Source: Pelomonas dachongensis
GTDB lineage: Bacteria; Pseudomonadota; Gammaproteobacteria; Burkholderiales; Burkholderiaceae_C
Direction: 5' to 3'
NCBI RefSeq assembly: GCF_043555865.1
Contig: NZ_JBIGHY010000002.1
Location: 310,001 to 374,000, forward strand
DNA: 64,000 bases
Position 1 is the first letter of the stretch. The number at the start of each line of letters is the position of its first letter. A program made the position numbers and the translations under genes. The notes under the pieces were generated by a model, which searched no databases, was not told where the DNA came from, and saw only the letters and a program-made list of their open reading frames with translations. Below, piece by piece: positions 1-8,444 of this stretch.

Positions 1-136
1 GCTGAGCCTGAAGGAGATGCGCGATACGCCGGAGCTGGCTTCGATGCGCGTGCTGGAGCGCGGCAGCCGGCTGTCCATCACGCCAGTCACGCCCGCCGAA
101 TGGCGGGCCGTGCTCAAGCGGCTGCACGCGGCATGA
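1..136 (+). CDS. EVE-domain protein, C-terminal fragment (5' end outside window)
   Basis: An open frame enters from the left edge (first complete codon at base 2) and stops at TGA 134-136, leaving 44 residues. The fragment has the pattern of the C-terminal end of EVE/PUA-like proteins (thymocyte nuclear protein 1 family): a leucine-rich segment, then LSITPVTPAEW and a short basic helix. EVE proteins are small cytoplasmic proteins thought to bind modified bases in nucleic acids. The stop overlaps the ATG of the next gene (ATGA at 133-136), so the two are probably translationally coupled. The identification rests on a short tail and is tentative. Confidence 0.55.
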   Translation, partial: LSLKEMRDTPELASMRVLERGSRLSITPVTPAEWRAVLKRLHAA

Positions 137-945
137 CTGCCAGCCTCGTTGCCGAACTGCTGGCACTGGGCCTGGCGGCGGGCTTTCTTGCTGGACTTCT
201 GGGCATCGGCGGCGGCATGTTGATGGTGCCATTCCTGACCCTCATCCTCGGCCAGCGCGGCGTGGACGGCGGGCTGGCCGTCAAGATGGCCATTGCTACG
301 TCGATGGCGACCATCATGTTCACGTCGCTGTCCAGTGTGCACGCCCATCACAAGCGCGGCGCCGTGCGCTGGAACCTCGTCAAGGGCTTGGCGCCCGGCA
401 TCCTGGCGGGCGGGCTGCTGGCCGGCGCGGGTCTGTTCGTGCTGCTGAAGGGCGCCTGGCTGGCGCTGGTGTTCGGCGCGTTCGTCAGCTTCTCCGGCTG
501 GCAGATGCTACGAAACAAGCGCCCGGCCCCGAGCCGGCAGATGCCCGGCCCGGCCGGCCAGTTCGGCGCGGGCGCCGGCATCGGCTTGCTGTCCGGCCTC
601 GTGGGAGCCGGTGGAGGCTTTGTCAGCGTGCCCTTCATGGTCTGGTGCAACGTGCCGGTTCATCTGGCCGTGGCCACCAGTGCCGCGCTAGGCTTTCCGA
701 TCGCGGTGGCCAACACCCTCGGCTACGTCGTGAGCGGCTGGGGCATGGAGTCGGCGCTGCCGGGTGCCTTCGGCTACCTGTACCTGCCCGCACTGGTGGT
801 CATCGCCGCGGCCAGTGTGACCATGGCGCCGCTGGGCGCGCGCACGGCGCACGCCATGGACGTGTCGCAACTGAAGAAGGCGTTCGCGACGCTGCTGTTC
901 GCGCTCGCGGCCTACATGCTCTGGAAGGGGTTCAGCGAGATCTAG
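133..945 (+). CDS. TauE/SafE family sulfite/anion exporter permease
   Basis: Integral membrane protein of 270 residues in the TauE/SafE (DUF81) family, which exports sulfite, sulfoacetate or related organosulfur anions. Two homologous halves are visible. Each begins with a glycine-rich helix, GLLGIGGGMLMVPF near residue 25 and GLVGAGGGFVSVPF near residue 160, the hallmark of this family. About eight hydrophobic segments follow. The start at 133 is preferred over an in-frame upstream codon at 100 because it makes an ATGA overlap with the preceding gene and puts the first membrane helix at the N-terminus. The stop overlaps the stop of the convergent gene by 3 bp. The substrate cannot be read from the sequence. 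Confidence 0.87.
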   Translation: MTASLVAELLALGLAAGFLAGLLGIGGGMLMVPFLTLILGQRGVDGGLAVKMAIATSMATIMFTSLSSVHAHHKRGAVRWNLVKGLAPGILAGGLLAGAGLFVLLKGAWLALVFGAFVSFSGWQMLRNKRPAPSRQMPGPAGQFGAGAGIGLLSGLVGAGGGFVSVPFMVWCNVPVHLAVATSAALGFPIAVANTLGYVVSGWGMESALPGAFGYLYLPALVVIAAASVTMAPLGARTAHAMDVSQLKKAFATLLFALAAYMLWKGFSEI

Positions 946-1946
946 CCGAAGGCGATGGACGCCAGAACCACCTGGTTGCCGCCGCGCCGCTGGGCCTCGT
1001 GAACGGCAGCTTCACTGGCAGCCATCAGTTCTTCCTGACGCGAAGCCGTGTGCGGGAAGCTGCAAACGCCCATGGAGATGGACAGACCCAGATCCTGCCC
1101 GTTGAGCACGACGATCTGCGCCGCGCACTGGCGGCGCAGTTGCTCCATGCGCGCATGCGCCGTCGCCAGGCCAACGCCCGACAGCAGCACGGCAAAGCGC
1201 TGCGCGCCGATGCGGCAGGCCGAGTCCATCGCCCGCGTGTTGGCGCGCAGCATGCGCCCGATGCCTTCAAGCAGCCGTTGCTGGGCATCGTCGCCCAGCG
1301 CAGTGACTGCGGGCGATGCGTCCAGTGCAATGACCACCAGCGCGAACTCGCGATGCTCGCGGGAAGACAGGTCGATCTCGCGCAGCAGTTGGTCGTCGAA
1401 CTGCGGCCGCAGGTAGAGGCCTGAGACGTCGTCGCGGCCCGAGCCCTGCTGCAGCTCGCGGCGGATTTGCTCGATGGCGCCCTGCTGCTGCTCGATCTGG
1501 CCCAGCGCGCGCTGCAGCTGCGCCTCGCGATGGCGTTCCTCGGTGCGCTCGTGCCACACCGCCAGCAGAAACTCCTGGCCCAGCGCCAGCCGCGTGACGC
1601 CGAACTCGCGCCGCCGGCCATTGATCTCCAGCTTGTGTTCGGACACGACAGGGTGGCGCTGCGCCATGACGGTCTGCTCGACCCGCCGCAGCGCCGTGGT
1701 CTCGTCCGCCCTGAGCAATTCGGCATCGGTATGGCCGATGACGGCATCGCGCTCGAACATTTGCGCCAAGCCCGGGCTGGCGAAGACGTAGCGCCCGTTG
1801 GCCACGGCCTTGATCGCCGCGATGCTGCCCAGAGGCTCGATCAGCGCGACCAGCCCGGCCAGCGCCTCTCCGCCCAACTCGGCATGCCCGGCCAGCCATT
1901 GCGTCAGGCTGTCAGGCTGCAGCGACGAAGGATCGGTCATGTCCAT
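942..1946 (-). CDS. PAS-domain protein with degenerate GGDEF domain
   Basis: A cytoplasmic protein of 334 residues with no membrane segment. Residues about 35-135 look like a PAS fold (NGRYVFASPGLAQMF, then a Glu/Arg-rich strand region). A short coiled coil follows at about 140-170, and then a GGDEF-family domain from about 175 to 330. The start of the GGDEF domain (DVSGLYLRPQF) and its end (SMGVCSFP, RRGGNQVV) are recognisable. The signature loop reads GAQRF at residues 247-251 instead of GGDEF, and the usual metal/substrate Asp and FKxIND region is missing. Diguanylate cyclase activity is therefore unlikely, and a sensor or effector role is more plausible. Convergent with the TauE gene. Confidence 0.8.
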   Translation of the reverse strand: MDMTDPSSLQPDSLTQWLAGHAELGGEALAGLVALIEPLGSIAAIKAVANGRYVFASPGLAQMFERDAVIGHTDAELLRADETTALRRVEQTVMAQRHPVVSEHKLEINGRRREFGVTRLALGQEFLLAVWHERTEERHREAQLQRALGQIEQQQGAIEQIRRELQQGSGRDDVSGLYLRPQFDDQLLREIDLSSREHREFALVVIALDASPAVTALGDDAQQRLLEGIGRMLRANTRAMDSACRIGAQRFAVLLSGVGLATAHARMEQLRRQCAAQIVVLNGQDLGLSISMGVCSFPHTASRQEELMAASEAAVHEAQRRGGNQVVLASIAFG

Positions 1947-2158
1947 GGAATCGTTGAGATGCGATCGCGTGCCAGCGGCGGGGAACCGGGCTTGTCCTGC
2001 GTCGAAGGACTGTAGAGGGGCGCGAGCCTGGCCAGCAAGGCCGCCTCACCCCACGAATCGGGCCTCCCCCCTAAGAAGCCGTCGCTCTGTTTGGCGCCCA
2101 TCCTAACGATTTTCGACGGCAGCGCCGGCGACAATCGGGGGGGTTCAAATGGAGACGT

Positions 2159-3388
2159 ATGCAGGCATTCGATGTGGTGGTGGTGGGCGCGGGCGCGGCT
2201 GGGCTTTTCTGTGCTGGCCAGGCCGGCCAGCGCGGCCTTCGCGTGCTGCTCGTAGACCATGCCTCACGACTGGCCGAAAAGATCCGCATCTCGGGCGGCG
2301 GGCGTTGCAATTTCACCAATCGAGATGCAGGCCCCGCCAATTTCCTGTCAGACAACCCGGCGTTCTGCCGCTCCGCGCTGGCACGCTACACGTCGCAGGA
2401 CTTCATCAAGCTGGTCCAGCGCCATGGCATCGCCTTTCATGAAAAGCACAAGGGCCAGCTGTTCTGCGACGACTCCAGCGAGCAGATCATCCAGATGTTG
2501 CTGAAGGAATGCGAGGCTGGCGACGTCACGCGCTGGCAGCCCTGCACGGTGGCGGACGTGCGCCCCCGACCCGAGGGCGGTTTCGAGCTGGACACCAGCC
2601 AGGGCGCCGTGAGCGCAGCACGCGTCGTGGTCGCCACCGGCGGCCTGCCCGTGCCGAAGATCGGCGCCACCGACTGGGGCTTGCGGCTGGCAACCCACCT
2701 CGGGCATGCCATCGTCGAGCCGCGCCCGGCGCTGGTGCCATTGACTTTCGACGCCGACACCTGGGCGCCATTCGCCGCGCTGGCCGGGCTGTCGCTTCCG
2801 GTGGAAGTGTCCTGCGGTAGCGGCAAGACGCGCATGCGCTTCCTGGAGGATTTGCTGTTCACGCACCGCGGCCTCAGCGGGCCCGCGATCCTGCAGATTT
2901 CGAGCTACCGCGCGGCCGACCAAGCCCTGCAGATCAACCTGGCCCCGGAACTGCGGCTGGATCAAGAACTGGTGGAGGCCAAGGGCAGTTCACGTCGCCA
3001 ACTGGGCAATGAGCTGGCGGCCCGCCTGGCACAGCGCCTGGCCAGCGCCTGGCTGGAGCGCGCGCGTCTCGAACCTAGCCGTCCGCTGGCCGAATGCCGC
3101 GACGCCGATCTGCAGCGCCTCGGGCGCAGCGTTCACGAATGGCAGCTGACGCCCAGCGGCGACGAAGGCTGGCGCAAGGCCGAGGTCATGCGCGGTGGCG
3201 TCAGCACCCGCGACCTGAGCTCGCAGACCATGGAAAGCCGGCGTGTGCCGGGCCTGTACTTCATCGGCGAGGTGGTGGACGTGACGGGCTGGTTGGGGGG
3301 CTACAACTTCCAGTGGGCATGGGCCAGCGCGGTCGCGTGTGCGACCGCGATGGCAACCGCGGCAGCGGAAGCATCTGCCGGCGCCTGA
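2159..3388 (+). CDS. BaiN/HI0933-type NAD(P)/FAD-dependent flavoprotein
   Basis: A flavoprotein of 409 residues belonging to the HI0933-like (BaiN/RdsA) family of soluble oxidoreductases. It opens with a Rossmann dinucleotide motif (VVVVGAGAAGLFCA). The family signature SGGGRCNFTN lies near residue 45, and the C-terminal FAD-contact region includes FIGEVVDVTGWLGGYN. Members reduce steroid or other unsaturated substrates or have unknown physiological substrates, so no specific reaction is assigned. The ATG at 2159 is chosen because the Rossmann strand starts at residue 5. Another ATG at 2149 is out of frame with it. The gene stands alone, followed by the rpsU promoter region. Confidence 0.88.
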   Translation: MQAFDVVVVGAGAAGLFCAGQAGQRGLRVLLVDHASRLAEKIRISGGGRCNFTNRDAGPANFLSDNPAFCRSALARYTSQDFIKLVQRHGIAFHEKHKGQLFCDDSSEQIIQMLLKECEAGDVTRWQPCTVADVRPRPEGGFELDTSQGAVSAARVVVATGGLPVPKIGATDWGLRLATHLGHAIVEPRPALVPLTFDADTWAPFAALAGLSLPVEVSCGSGKTRMRFLEDLLFTHRGLSGPAILQISSYRAADQALQINLAPELRLDQELVEAKGSSRRQLGNELAARLAQRLASAWLERARLEPSRPLAECRDADLQRLGRSVHEWQLTPSGDEGWRKAEVMRGGVSTRDLSSQTMESRRVPGLYFIGEVVDVTGWLGGYNFQWAWASAVACATAMATAAAEASAGA

Positions 3389-3395
3389 GCAGATC

Positions 3396-3425
3396 TTGGC
3401 AAGTCGTTGATTTCCCGGCTACAAT
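3396..3425 (+). promoter_or_regulatory. Candidate sigma70 promoter of rpsU
   Basis: TTGGCA at 3396-3401 and TACAAT at 3420-3425 are separated by 18 bp, close to the sigma70 consensus. They sit about 120 bp before the rpsU start and just after the flavoprotein stop, leaving a leader of roughly 110 nt. Assigned by inspection only. Confidence 0.5.
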
Positions 3426-3543
3426 CCCCGGCTTTGCTGGCAAACCCCGCGCGTCGATTCGCAGGCATCACCCGTGATGCAGCAATCCGGAACCTGCTGC
3501 TGATACGAAGCCGCGAACACCGAGCGCAATCTGAAGGAAATAA

Positions 3544-3756
3544 ATGACCACCATCCGCGTCAAGGAAAACGAGCCGTTCGACGTCGCCCTGCGTCGCTTC
3601 AAGCGCACCATCGAGAAGCTGGGCCTGCTGACGGACCTGCGCGCCCGCGAGTTCTACGAGAAGCCCACCGCTGAGCGCAAGCGCAAGAAGGCGGCCGCGG
3701 TGAAGCGCCATTACAAGCGCGTTCGCAGCATGCAGCTGCCCAAGAAGCTGTACTGA
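3544..3756 (+). CDS. rpsU: 30S ribosomal protein S21
   Basis: A very basic protein of 70 residues that matches bS21, the small-subunit protein that lies near the 3' end of 16S rRNA and assists initiation. It begins [19 protein letters not shown] and has the expected Lys/Arg-rich tail. The start is preceded by AAGGAA at about 8 nt, a good ribosome binding site. The rpsU-yqeY order is common in proteobacteria. A sigma70-like promoter lies upstream and a hairpin terminator lies between rpsU and yqeY, so much of its transcription may be monocistronic. Confidence 0.96.
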
Positions 3757-3802
3757 TCGTCTCTGACGCGACCCGGAACCCTGCGTTCCGGTGAACTCCA
3801 AG

Positions 3803-3832
3803 ACCCGCCACAGGACGCTGTCGCGGGTTTTT
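3803..3832 (+). terminator. Rho-independent terminator after rpsU
   Basis: A hairpin of ACCCGC (3803-3808) and GCGGGT (3823-3828), extended inside by ACAG/CTGT across one mismatch with a 4-nt loop, runs straight into a T tract. It lies between rpsU and yqeY and probably uncouples their expression levels. Confidence 0.75.
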
Positions 3833-3855
3833 GTCTTTTTGAACCGGAATTTCCC

Positions 3856-4302
3856 ATGAGCCTCAAAGACCGCATCACCGAAGACATGAAGGCCGCGATG
3901 CGCGCCAAGGAAGCCGACCGCCTGCTGACCATCCGCGGCCTGCTGGCTGCCGTGAAGCAGAAGGAAGTGGACGAGCGCATCGTCGTGGACGACACCGCGC
4001 TGGTGGCCATCGTCGACAAGCTGATCAAGCAGCGCAAGGACTCCATCAGCCAGTTTGCCGCCGCCGGACGAGACGACCTCGTTGCCAAGGAAAGTGCCGA
4101 GCTGGCCGTGCTGCAGGTCTACCTGCCCGAGCGCCTGTCCGCCGAGGCTGTTGCCGAGAAAGTCGCGGCCATCGTGGCCGAGCTTGGCGCCAGCGGCCCC
4201 GGCGACATGGGCAAGGTGATGGCGGCGGCCAAGGCCCAGCTGGGCAATGCAGCCGAGATGTCCACTGTGTCTGCCGCCGTCAAGGCCGCGCTGGCCAAGT
4301 AA
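3856..4302 (+). CDS. GatB/YqeY domain protein
   Basis: A cytoplasmic protein of 148 residues of the YqeY family, homologous to the tRNA-binding tail domain of GatB, the amidotransferase that makes Gln-tRNA or Asn-tRNA. It starts MSLKDRITEDMKAAMRAKE and shows the alpha-helical arrangement with VYLPERLS and GPGDMGKVMAA, which are typical of the family. The length is normal. The role of free-standing YqeY is not established; tRNA binding is the family expectation. It follows rpsU after a terminator hairpin and precedes a small rhodanese-like gene by 10 bp, so those two may be co-transcribed. Confidence 0.92.
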   Translation: MSLKDRITEDMKAAMRAKEADRLLTIRGLLAAVKQKEVDERIVVDDTALVAIVDKLIKQRKDSISQFAAAGRDDLVAKESAELAVLQVYLPERLSAEAVAEKVAAIVAELGASGPGDMGKVMAAAKAQLGNAAEMSTVSAAVKAALAK

Positions 4303-4312
4303 GGAGCCTGCC

Positions 4313-4657
4313 ATGAGCCTGCCCCTGCAAGCGCTGACCCCCGACATCTGCGTGGCCCCCCAGTTGCAGCCCGAAGCCATGGCCGAGGCCGCGGCGATGG
4401 GCTTCAAGAGCGTGGTCAACAACCGGCCCGACTTCGAGCACGGCCCCGACCAGCCGACCTCGGCCGCCATCGAGGCGGCCGCCCAGGCGGCGGGATTGCA
4501 GTACCGTCACCTGCCCGTGGCCGGCGGCTACCAGTCGCCCGAGGAGATCGAGGCGTTCGCGCAGCTGCTGGAAGACCTGCCGCGCCCGCTGCTGGTGTTC
4601 TGCCGCTCCGGCGCACGCTCGACGCGCCTGTTCATGCAGGCGCAGCAACTGGGCTGA
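4313..4657 (+). CDS. TIGR01244-type (DUF442) sulfur transferase/phosphatase-like protein
   Basis: A protein of 114 residues matching the small family formerly called beta-lactamase hydrolase-like (DUF442/TIGR01244). These carry a dual-specificity-phosphatase or rhodanese-like fold. The N-terminal half has the VVNNRPDFE element, and the catalytic loop is CRSGARS with Cys97 and Arg102. Relatives include BlaH-type domains linked to hydrogen sulfide detoxification. The start at 4313 is chosen over an upstream in-frame codon inside yqeY because GGAG precedes it and the family begins at this point. Substrate unknown. Confidence 0.82.
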   Translation: MSLPLQALTPDICVAPQLQPEAMAEAAAMGFKSVVNNRPDFEHGPDQPTSAAIEAAAQAAGLQYRHLPVAGGYQSPEEIEAFAQLLEDLPRPLLVFCRSGARSTRLFMQAQQLG

Positions 4658-4750
4658 CCTCGGTCGGTGCTTTCCCTAGCGGCGGCTCAAAGAGCCAGTC
4701 GCTTCCTCAGTGGTCGCTACATTGGCGACCGCTTTGCATCCAGTCCTTTC

Positions 4751-5359
4751 ATGAACGCCCTGCTCTCCCTGGCGCGGCGCATCGACCGCCTCAACGACGG
4801 CTTCGGCGGCTTGGCCGCCTGGGCCGTGCTGCTGTCGTGCTTCATCAGCGCGGCCAATGCCATCGTCCGCTACGGCCTGGACTACTCGTCCAACGCCTTC
4901 CTGGAGATCCAGTGGTACCTGTTCGCGGTGTGCGTGATGCTGGGCGCGGCGCAGGTGCTGCGCCTGAACGAGCATGTGCGGGTTGACCTGTGCTACAGCC
5001 GGCTCACCGGCCGCGGCAAGGTCTGCGTGGACCTGTTTGGGCTCGTGTGCTTCCTGCTGCCCGTCATTTGCTACATGGCGTGGCTGTCGTGGGGCCTGTT
5101 CGTCGTCAAGCTCAGCACCGGCATGAGCGGCGGTGACTCTGTCGCCAGCCTCGGTCTGGCGGGCTATGCGTCCAAGCTGCTGACCAGCGGCGAGATGTCC
5201 AGCAACGCCGGCGGCCTGATGCGCTGGCCGGCCGTGCTGACGCTGCCGCTGGGCTTTGCACTGGTGGCGCTGCAAGGCGTGTCCGAGATCATCAAGCGCG
5301 TGGCCTGGCTGGCCCACCGCTACGAGATGGACACGCACTACGAGAGGCCGCTGCAATGA
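4751..5359 (+). CDS. TRAP transporter small permease (DctQ-type)
   Basis: A membrane protein of 202 residues with four predicted helices, typical of the small Q subunit of tripartite ATP-independent periplasmic transporters. These import organic acids using an ion gradient. The segment FLEIQWYLFAVCVMLGAAQV and the following basic NEHVRVDL element are characteristic. The ATG at 4751 is preferred over an upstream in-frame start because it places a short amphipathic segment directly before helix 1. The stop overlaps the start of the large permease (ATGA at 5356-5359). The length and the mannitol/chloroaromatic-like subgroup fit the long M subunit next door. Confidence 0.88.
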   Translation: MNALLSLARRIDRLNDGFGGLAAWAVLLSCFISAANAIVRYGLDYSSNAFLEIQWYLFAVCVMLGAAQVLRLNEHVRVDLCYSRLTGRGKVCVDLFGLVCFLLPVICYMAWLSWGLFVVKLSTGMSGGDSVASLGLAGYASKLLTSGEMSSNAGGLMRWPAVLTLPLGFALVALQGVSEIIKRVAWLAHRYEMDTHYERPLQ

Positions 5360-6930
5360 TCGCGATGGAGCACTTCCCCGCGGTGATGTTCGCGGGGCTG
5401 ATCCTCATCCTGCTGATCGGCTTCCCGGTCGCGTTCTCGCTGGCGGCGCTGGGCCTGGCCTGCGGCTTCTTCGCGGTCAGCCAGGGTTGGTTCCCGCCCG
5501 AGTTCATGAGCGCGCTGCCGCAGAACGTGTTCGGCATCCTGTCCAACGAACTGCTGCTGGCCATCCCCTTCTTCACGCTGATGGGCGCGCTGCTGGAGAA
5601 ATGCGGGCTGGCCGAGGACATGCTGGACTCGATGGGCCAGCTGTTCGGCCCCGTGCGCGGCGGCCTGGGCTACTCGGTGATCATCGTCGGCTTCATCCTC
5701 GGCGCAATCACGGGCACCGTGGCGGGCCAGGTCATCGCGATGGCCATGATCTCGCTGCCGGTCATGATGCGCTACGGCTACAACATGCGCTATGCGACTG
5801 GCGTGCTGGCGGCGTCCGGCACCATCACGCAGCTGGTGCCGCCATCGCTGGTGCTGGTGGTGCTGGCCGACCAGCTCGGCCGCTCGGTGGGCGACATGTA
5901 CAAGGGCGCCTGGGGCCCGTCGATTCTGCAGGTGCTGATCTTCGCGCTCTACACCTTCGTGCTGAGCCGCGTGAAGCCGCACCACGTGCCCGGCGTGCCC
6001 CGGGAGGCACGCACGCTGCAGGGCCGCGCGCTGTGTCTCAAGTGCCTGCGCGGCATCATCCCGTCGGCCATCCTGATCTTCGCCGTGCTCGGTTCCATGG
6101 GCGGCCTGCCAGGCATCAACACGGCCATCTGCACCCCGACCGAGGCCGGCGCGATGGGTGCCGTGGGTGCCTTCATCCTGGCGGCGCTGCACAAGCGGCT
6201 GACCTGGCCGCTGGTCAAGGACGCGATGGCCGGCACGATGCGCATTACCGCCATGGTGGTGTTCATCCTGATCGGCTCGCGCACGTTCTCGCTGGTGTTC
6301 CAGGGCGTCGAGGGCGGACACTGGATCGAGAACATGCTCAGCGACCTGCCTGGCGGCCAGACCGGCTTCCTGATCGCGGTCAACCTGTTCATCTTCTTCC
6401 TGGCGTTCTTCCTCGATTTCTTCGAGATCGCCTTCATCATCCTGCCGCTGCTGGGCCCGGTGGCCGACAAGCTGGGCATCGACCTGGTCTGGTTCGGCGT
6501 CATGCTGTGCGTGAACATGCAGACCAGCTTCATGCATCCGCCGTTTGGCTTCGCGTTGTTTTACCTGCGCGGCATCTCGGACACGCTGTTCAAGAACGGC
6601 GCGCTGCCACGCAAGGTCGAATCGCGCGACATCTATCTGGGCTCCATCCCCTGGGTGTTTATGCAGCTGGTGCTGGTGGCCTTGGTCATCTGCTTCCCGC
6701 AGACGGTGACCGCCTTCCTCGACAAGGAGAAGGCCGTCGACATGGACCAGGCGTCTGAGCTGCTGCAGCAGATGGGCGAGCAGGCCAAGCCCGCCGGCGA
6801 CCCGAATGTGGAGGACATGAACCAGCTGTTTGCGCCCGAGCCTGGTGCCTCGGCGGCATCAGCGGCCTCGTCTGCCGACGATGGCGACGCGGTGCGCCGC
6901 GCACTGGAGCAGGACGCGCCGAAGCAGTGA
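5356..6930 (+). CDS. TRAP transporter large permease (DctM-type) with C-terminal extension
   Basis: The large membrane subunit of a TRAP transporter, with 524 residues and about twelve helices up to residue 455. It shows DctM features such as SNELLLAIPFFTLMG, TGTVAGQVIAMAM and the IPWVFMQLVLVALV end. Ordinary DctM proteins are near 430 residues. Here a hydrophilic tail of about 70 residues rich in Ala, Asp and Glu follows the last helix, as in the longer TRAP subgroup. It is coupled to the small permease by a 4-bp overlap. No solute-binding protein gene is adjacent on either side, so the ligand cannot be inferred. Confidence 0.9.
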   Translation: MIAMEHFPAVMFAGLILILLIGFPVAFSLAALGLACGFFAVSQGWFPPEFMSALPQNVFGILSNELLLAIPFFTLMGALLEKCGLAEDMLDSMGQLFGPVRGGLGYSVIIVGFILGAITGTVAGQVIAMAMISLPVMMRYGYNMRYATGVLAASGTITQLVPPSLVLVVLADQLGRSVGDMYKGAWGPSILQVLIFALYTFVLSRVKPHHVPGVPREARTLQGRALCLKCLRGIIPSAILIFAVLGSMGGLPGINTAICTPTEAGAMGAVGAFILAALHKRLTWPLVKDAMAGTMRITAMVVFILIGSRTFSLVFQGVEGGHWIENMLSDLPGGQTGFLIAVNLFIFFLAFFLDFFEIAFIILPLLGPVADKLGIDLVWFGVMLCVNMQTSFMHPPFGFALFYLRGISDTLFKNGALPRKVESRDIYLGSIPWVFMQLVLVALVICFPQTVTAFLDKEKAVDMDQASELLQQMGEQAKPAGDPNVEDMNQLFAPEPGASAASAASSADDGDAVRRALEQDAPKQ

Positions 6931-6957
6931 AGGCGCGGCGACCGCCGCGCGCCGGTA

Positions 6958-8304
6958 TTACCGCACCAGCAGCGTGTTGACCGCCGTCAGGTCCTCGGCA
7001 CGCAACTGGCCCGAGGCCTGGCGCAGGCGCAGGCTGTTGACCACCACGTCATAGCGCGCCTTGGCCAGGTCTCGCTGCGTCGAAAACAGCTGGGTCTGCG
7101 CATTCAGCACGTCCAGGTTGACGCGCACGCCGACCTTGTAGCCCAGCTGCGTCGCCTCCAGCGCCAGCTTGGTGGACGCCTCGGCGGCCTCGTAAGCGCT
7201 GACCTGCGCCTTCAGCGACTGCACGCCGAAAAAGGCGCGGCGCGTGGCCTCCGCCACCGAGCGGCGCGCGAAGTCTAGATCGTTGCGGGCCTTGTCCTCC
7301 AGCACCAGCGTTTCCTTGATGCGGTTCTGCGTCAGGCCGCCGGTGTAGATCGGATAAGTCAGCGTCAGGCCGATGCTGGCCGCCTTGGACGTGCCCACGC
7401 CGGTGGCCGCAGCCGCCGCACCGTTCAGGCTGTTGTGTAGGTTCTGCGCGCCCAGCGTGGCACTGGCGTCCAGCGTGGGCTTGTTGCCCGCACGTGCGAT
7501 CTCAGTGTCCAGCTGGGCGATCTCCAACCCCATGCGAGCCTTGCGCACGCCCGGATGCTGCTCATCGGCCGTCGCCACCCAGGTCTCGACCTGGTCGCTG
7601 GGCAGCGCCGGCAGCGCGACCGGCTGGGCCAGGCCCTTGGGCTCTACGCCGGCGCGGCCAACGAACTGGTCGAGCGTCACGCGCTTCACGCGCAGGTCGT
7701 TGTCTGCGGCCAGCTCCTGTGCGACCGCCAGGTCGTAGCGGGCCTGGGCTTCACGCGTGTCGGTGATGGTGGCCGTGCCAACCTCGAAGTTGCGCTTGGC
7801 CGAAGCCAGTTGCTCCGCGATCGCCGCCTTGTTGGCCTGCGACGTCGTCAGCGCGTCCTTGGCCGCCAACACGTCGAAATAAGCCGTGGCCAGTCGCACG
7901 ATCAAGTCCTGCTCGGCCGTCTCCAGGTCGGTCTGGGCGATGCCCAGCGCGCGGCGCGCCTTGTCGATGGTGGGCAGGTTGGCCGCGTTGTAGACCGAGT
8001 AGCGACCCTGCAGTCCGGCCGCCAGCGTGCGGCTGTTGACAGCACCGCCAACGGGCGGATCGTTGCGCGCCTGCGTGCCCGAGGCCGACAGCCCCAGTGT
8101 CGGCCGCAGCAGGGACTCCGCCTGGGCCGCGCGTGCCGCCGCGGCATCGGCGGTGTTGCGAAACGCCAGATAGGTCGCGTCGTAGCCCCGCGCGGCGTCG
8201 TACAGCTCCTGCAGGCTCTGGGCCTGGGCAGCGCCCGCAAGCAAGAGCCCGGCGGCGAGGGCCAGCGGTTGCAGGATCAGACGATGGGCTTGGACGAAAG
8301 GCAT
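6958..8304 (-). CDS. TolC family outer membrane efflux channel
   Basis: A precursor of 448 residues with a Sec signal peptide ending AGAAQAQS. Two long coiled-coil-rich repeats follow, typical of TolC-like outer membrane channels (for example YDAARGYDATYLAFRN, and KVGVRVNLDVLNAQTQLF near the C-terminus). It would form the trimeric exit duct for efflux or type I secretion. The start at 8304 is preferred over an in-frame ATG 21 bp upstream because AAGGAA lies 6-8 nt before it. It is the third gene of a leftward set with a TetR regulator and a methyltransferase. A second, independent TolC gene lies at 41464, next to the type I system. Confidence 0.92.
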   Translation of the reverse strand: MPFVQAHRLILQPLALAAGLLLAGAAQAQSLQELYDAARGYDATYLAFRNTADAAAARAAQAESLLRPTLGLSASGTQARNDPPVGGAVNSRTLAAGLQGRYSVYNAANLPTIDKARRALGIAQTDLETAEQDLIVRLATAYFDVLAAKDALTTSQANKAAIAEQLASAKRNFEVGTATITDTREAQARYDLAVAQELAADNDLRVKRVTLDQFVGRAGVEPKGLAQPVALPALPSDQVETWVATADEQHPGVRKARMGLEIAQLDTEIARAGNKPTLDASATLGAQNLHNSLNGAAAAATGVGTSKAASIGLTLTYPIYTGGLTQNRIKETLVLEDKARNDLDFARRSVAEATRRAFFGVQSLKAQVSAYEAAEASTKLALEATQLGYKVGVRVNLDVLNAQTQLFSTQRDLAKARYDVVVNSLRLRQASGQLRAEDLTAVNTLLVR

Positions 8305-8444
8305 GGAATTCCTTGGCTGGAGCATTGAATTGAGCAGCGGCCGGATTTATAGACGCAAAGCCTGCCGGTGACTGAAGCCATGTGACGAGTTGCCCCTTGA
8401 AGGCGGCAGGCGGCGCCTGGCGACGACGGGCGGCAGGCGCGCGG

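Noticed and set aside
4712..4735. Short hairpin before the TRAP small permease gene
   Set aside because: A 6-bp stem without a T run is too weak to call a terminator.
5256..6758. Frame of 500 codons overlapping the TRAP permease genes
   Set aside because: It is an out-of-frame shadow. The membrane-protein frames at 4751 and 5356 are clearly the coding ones.
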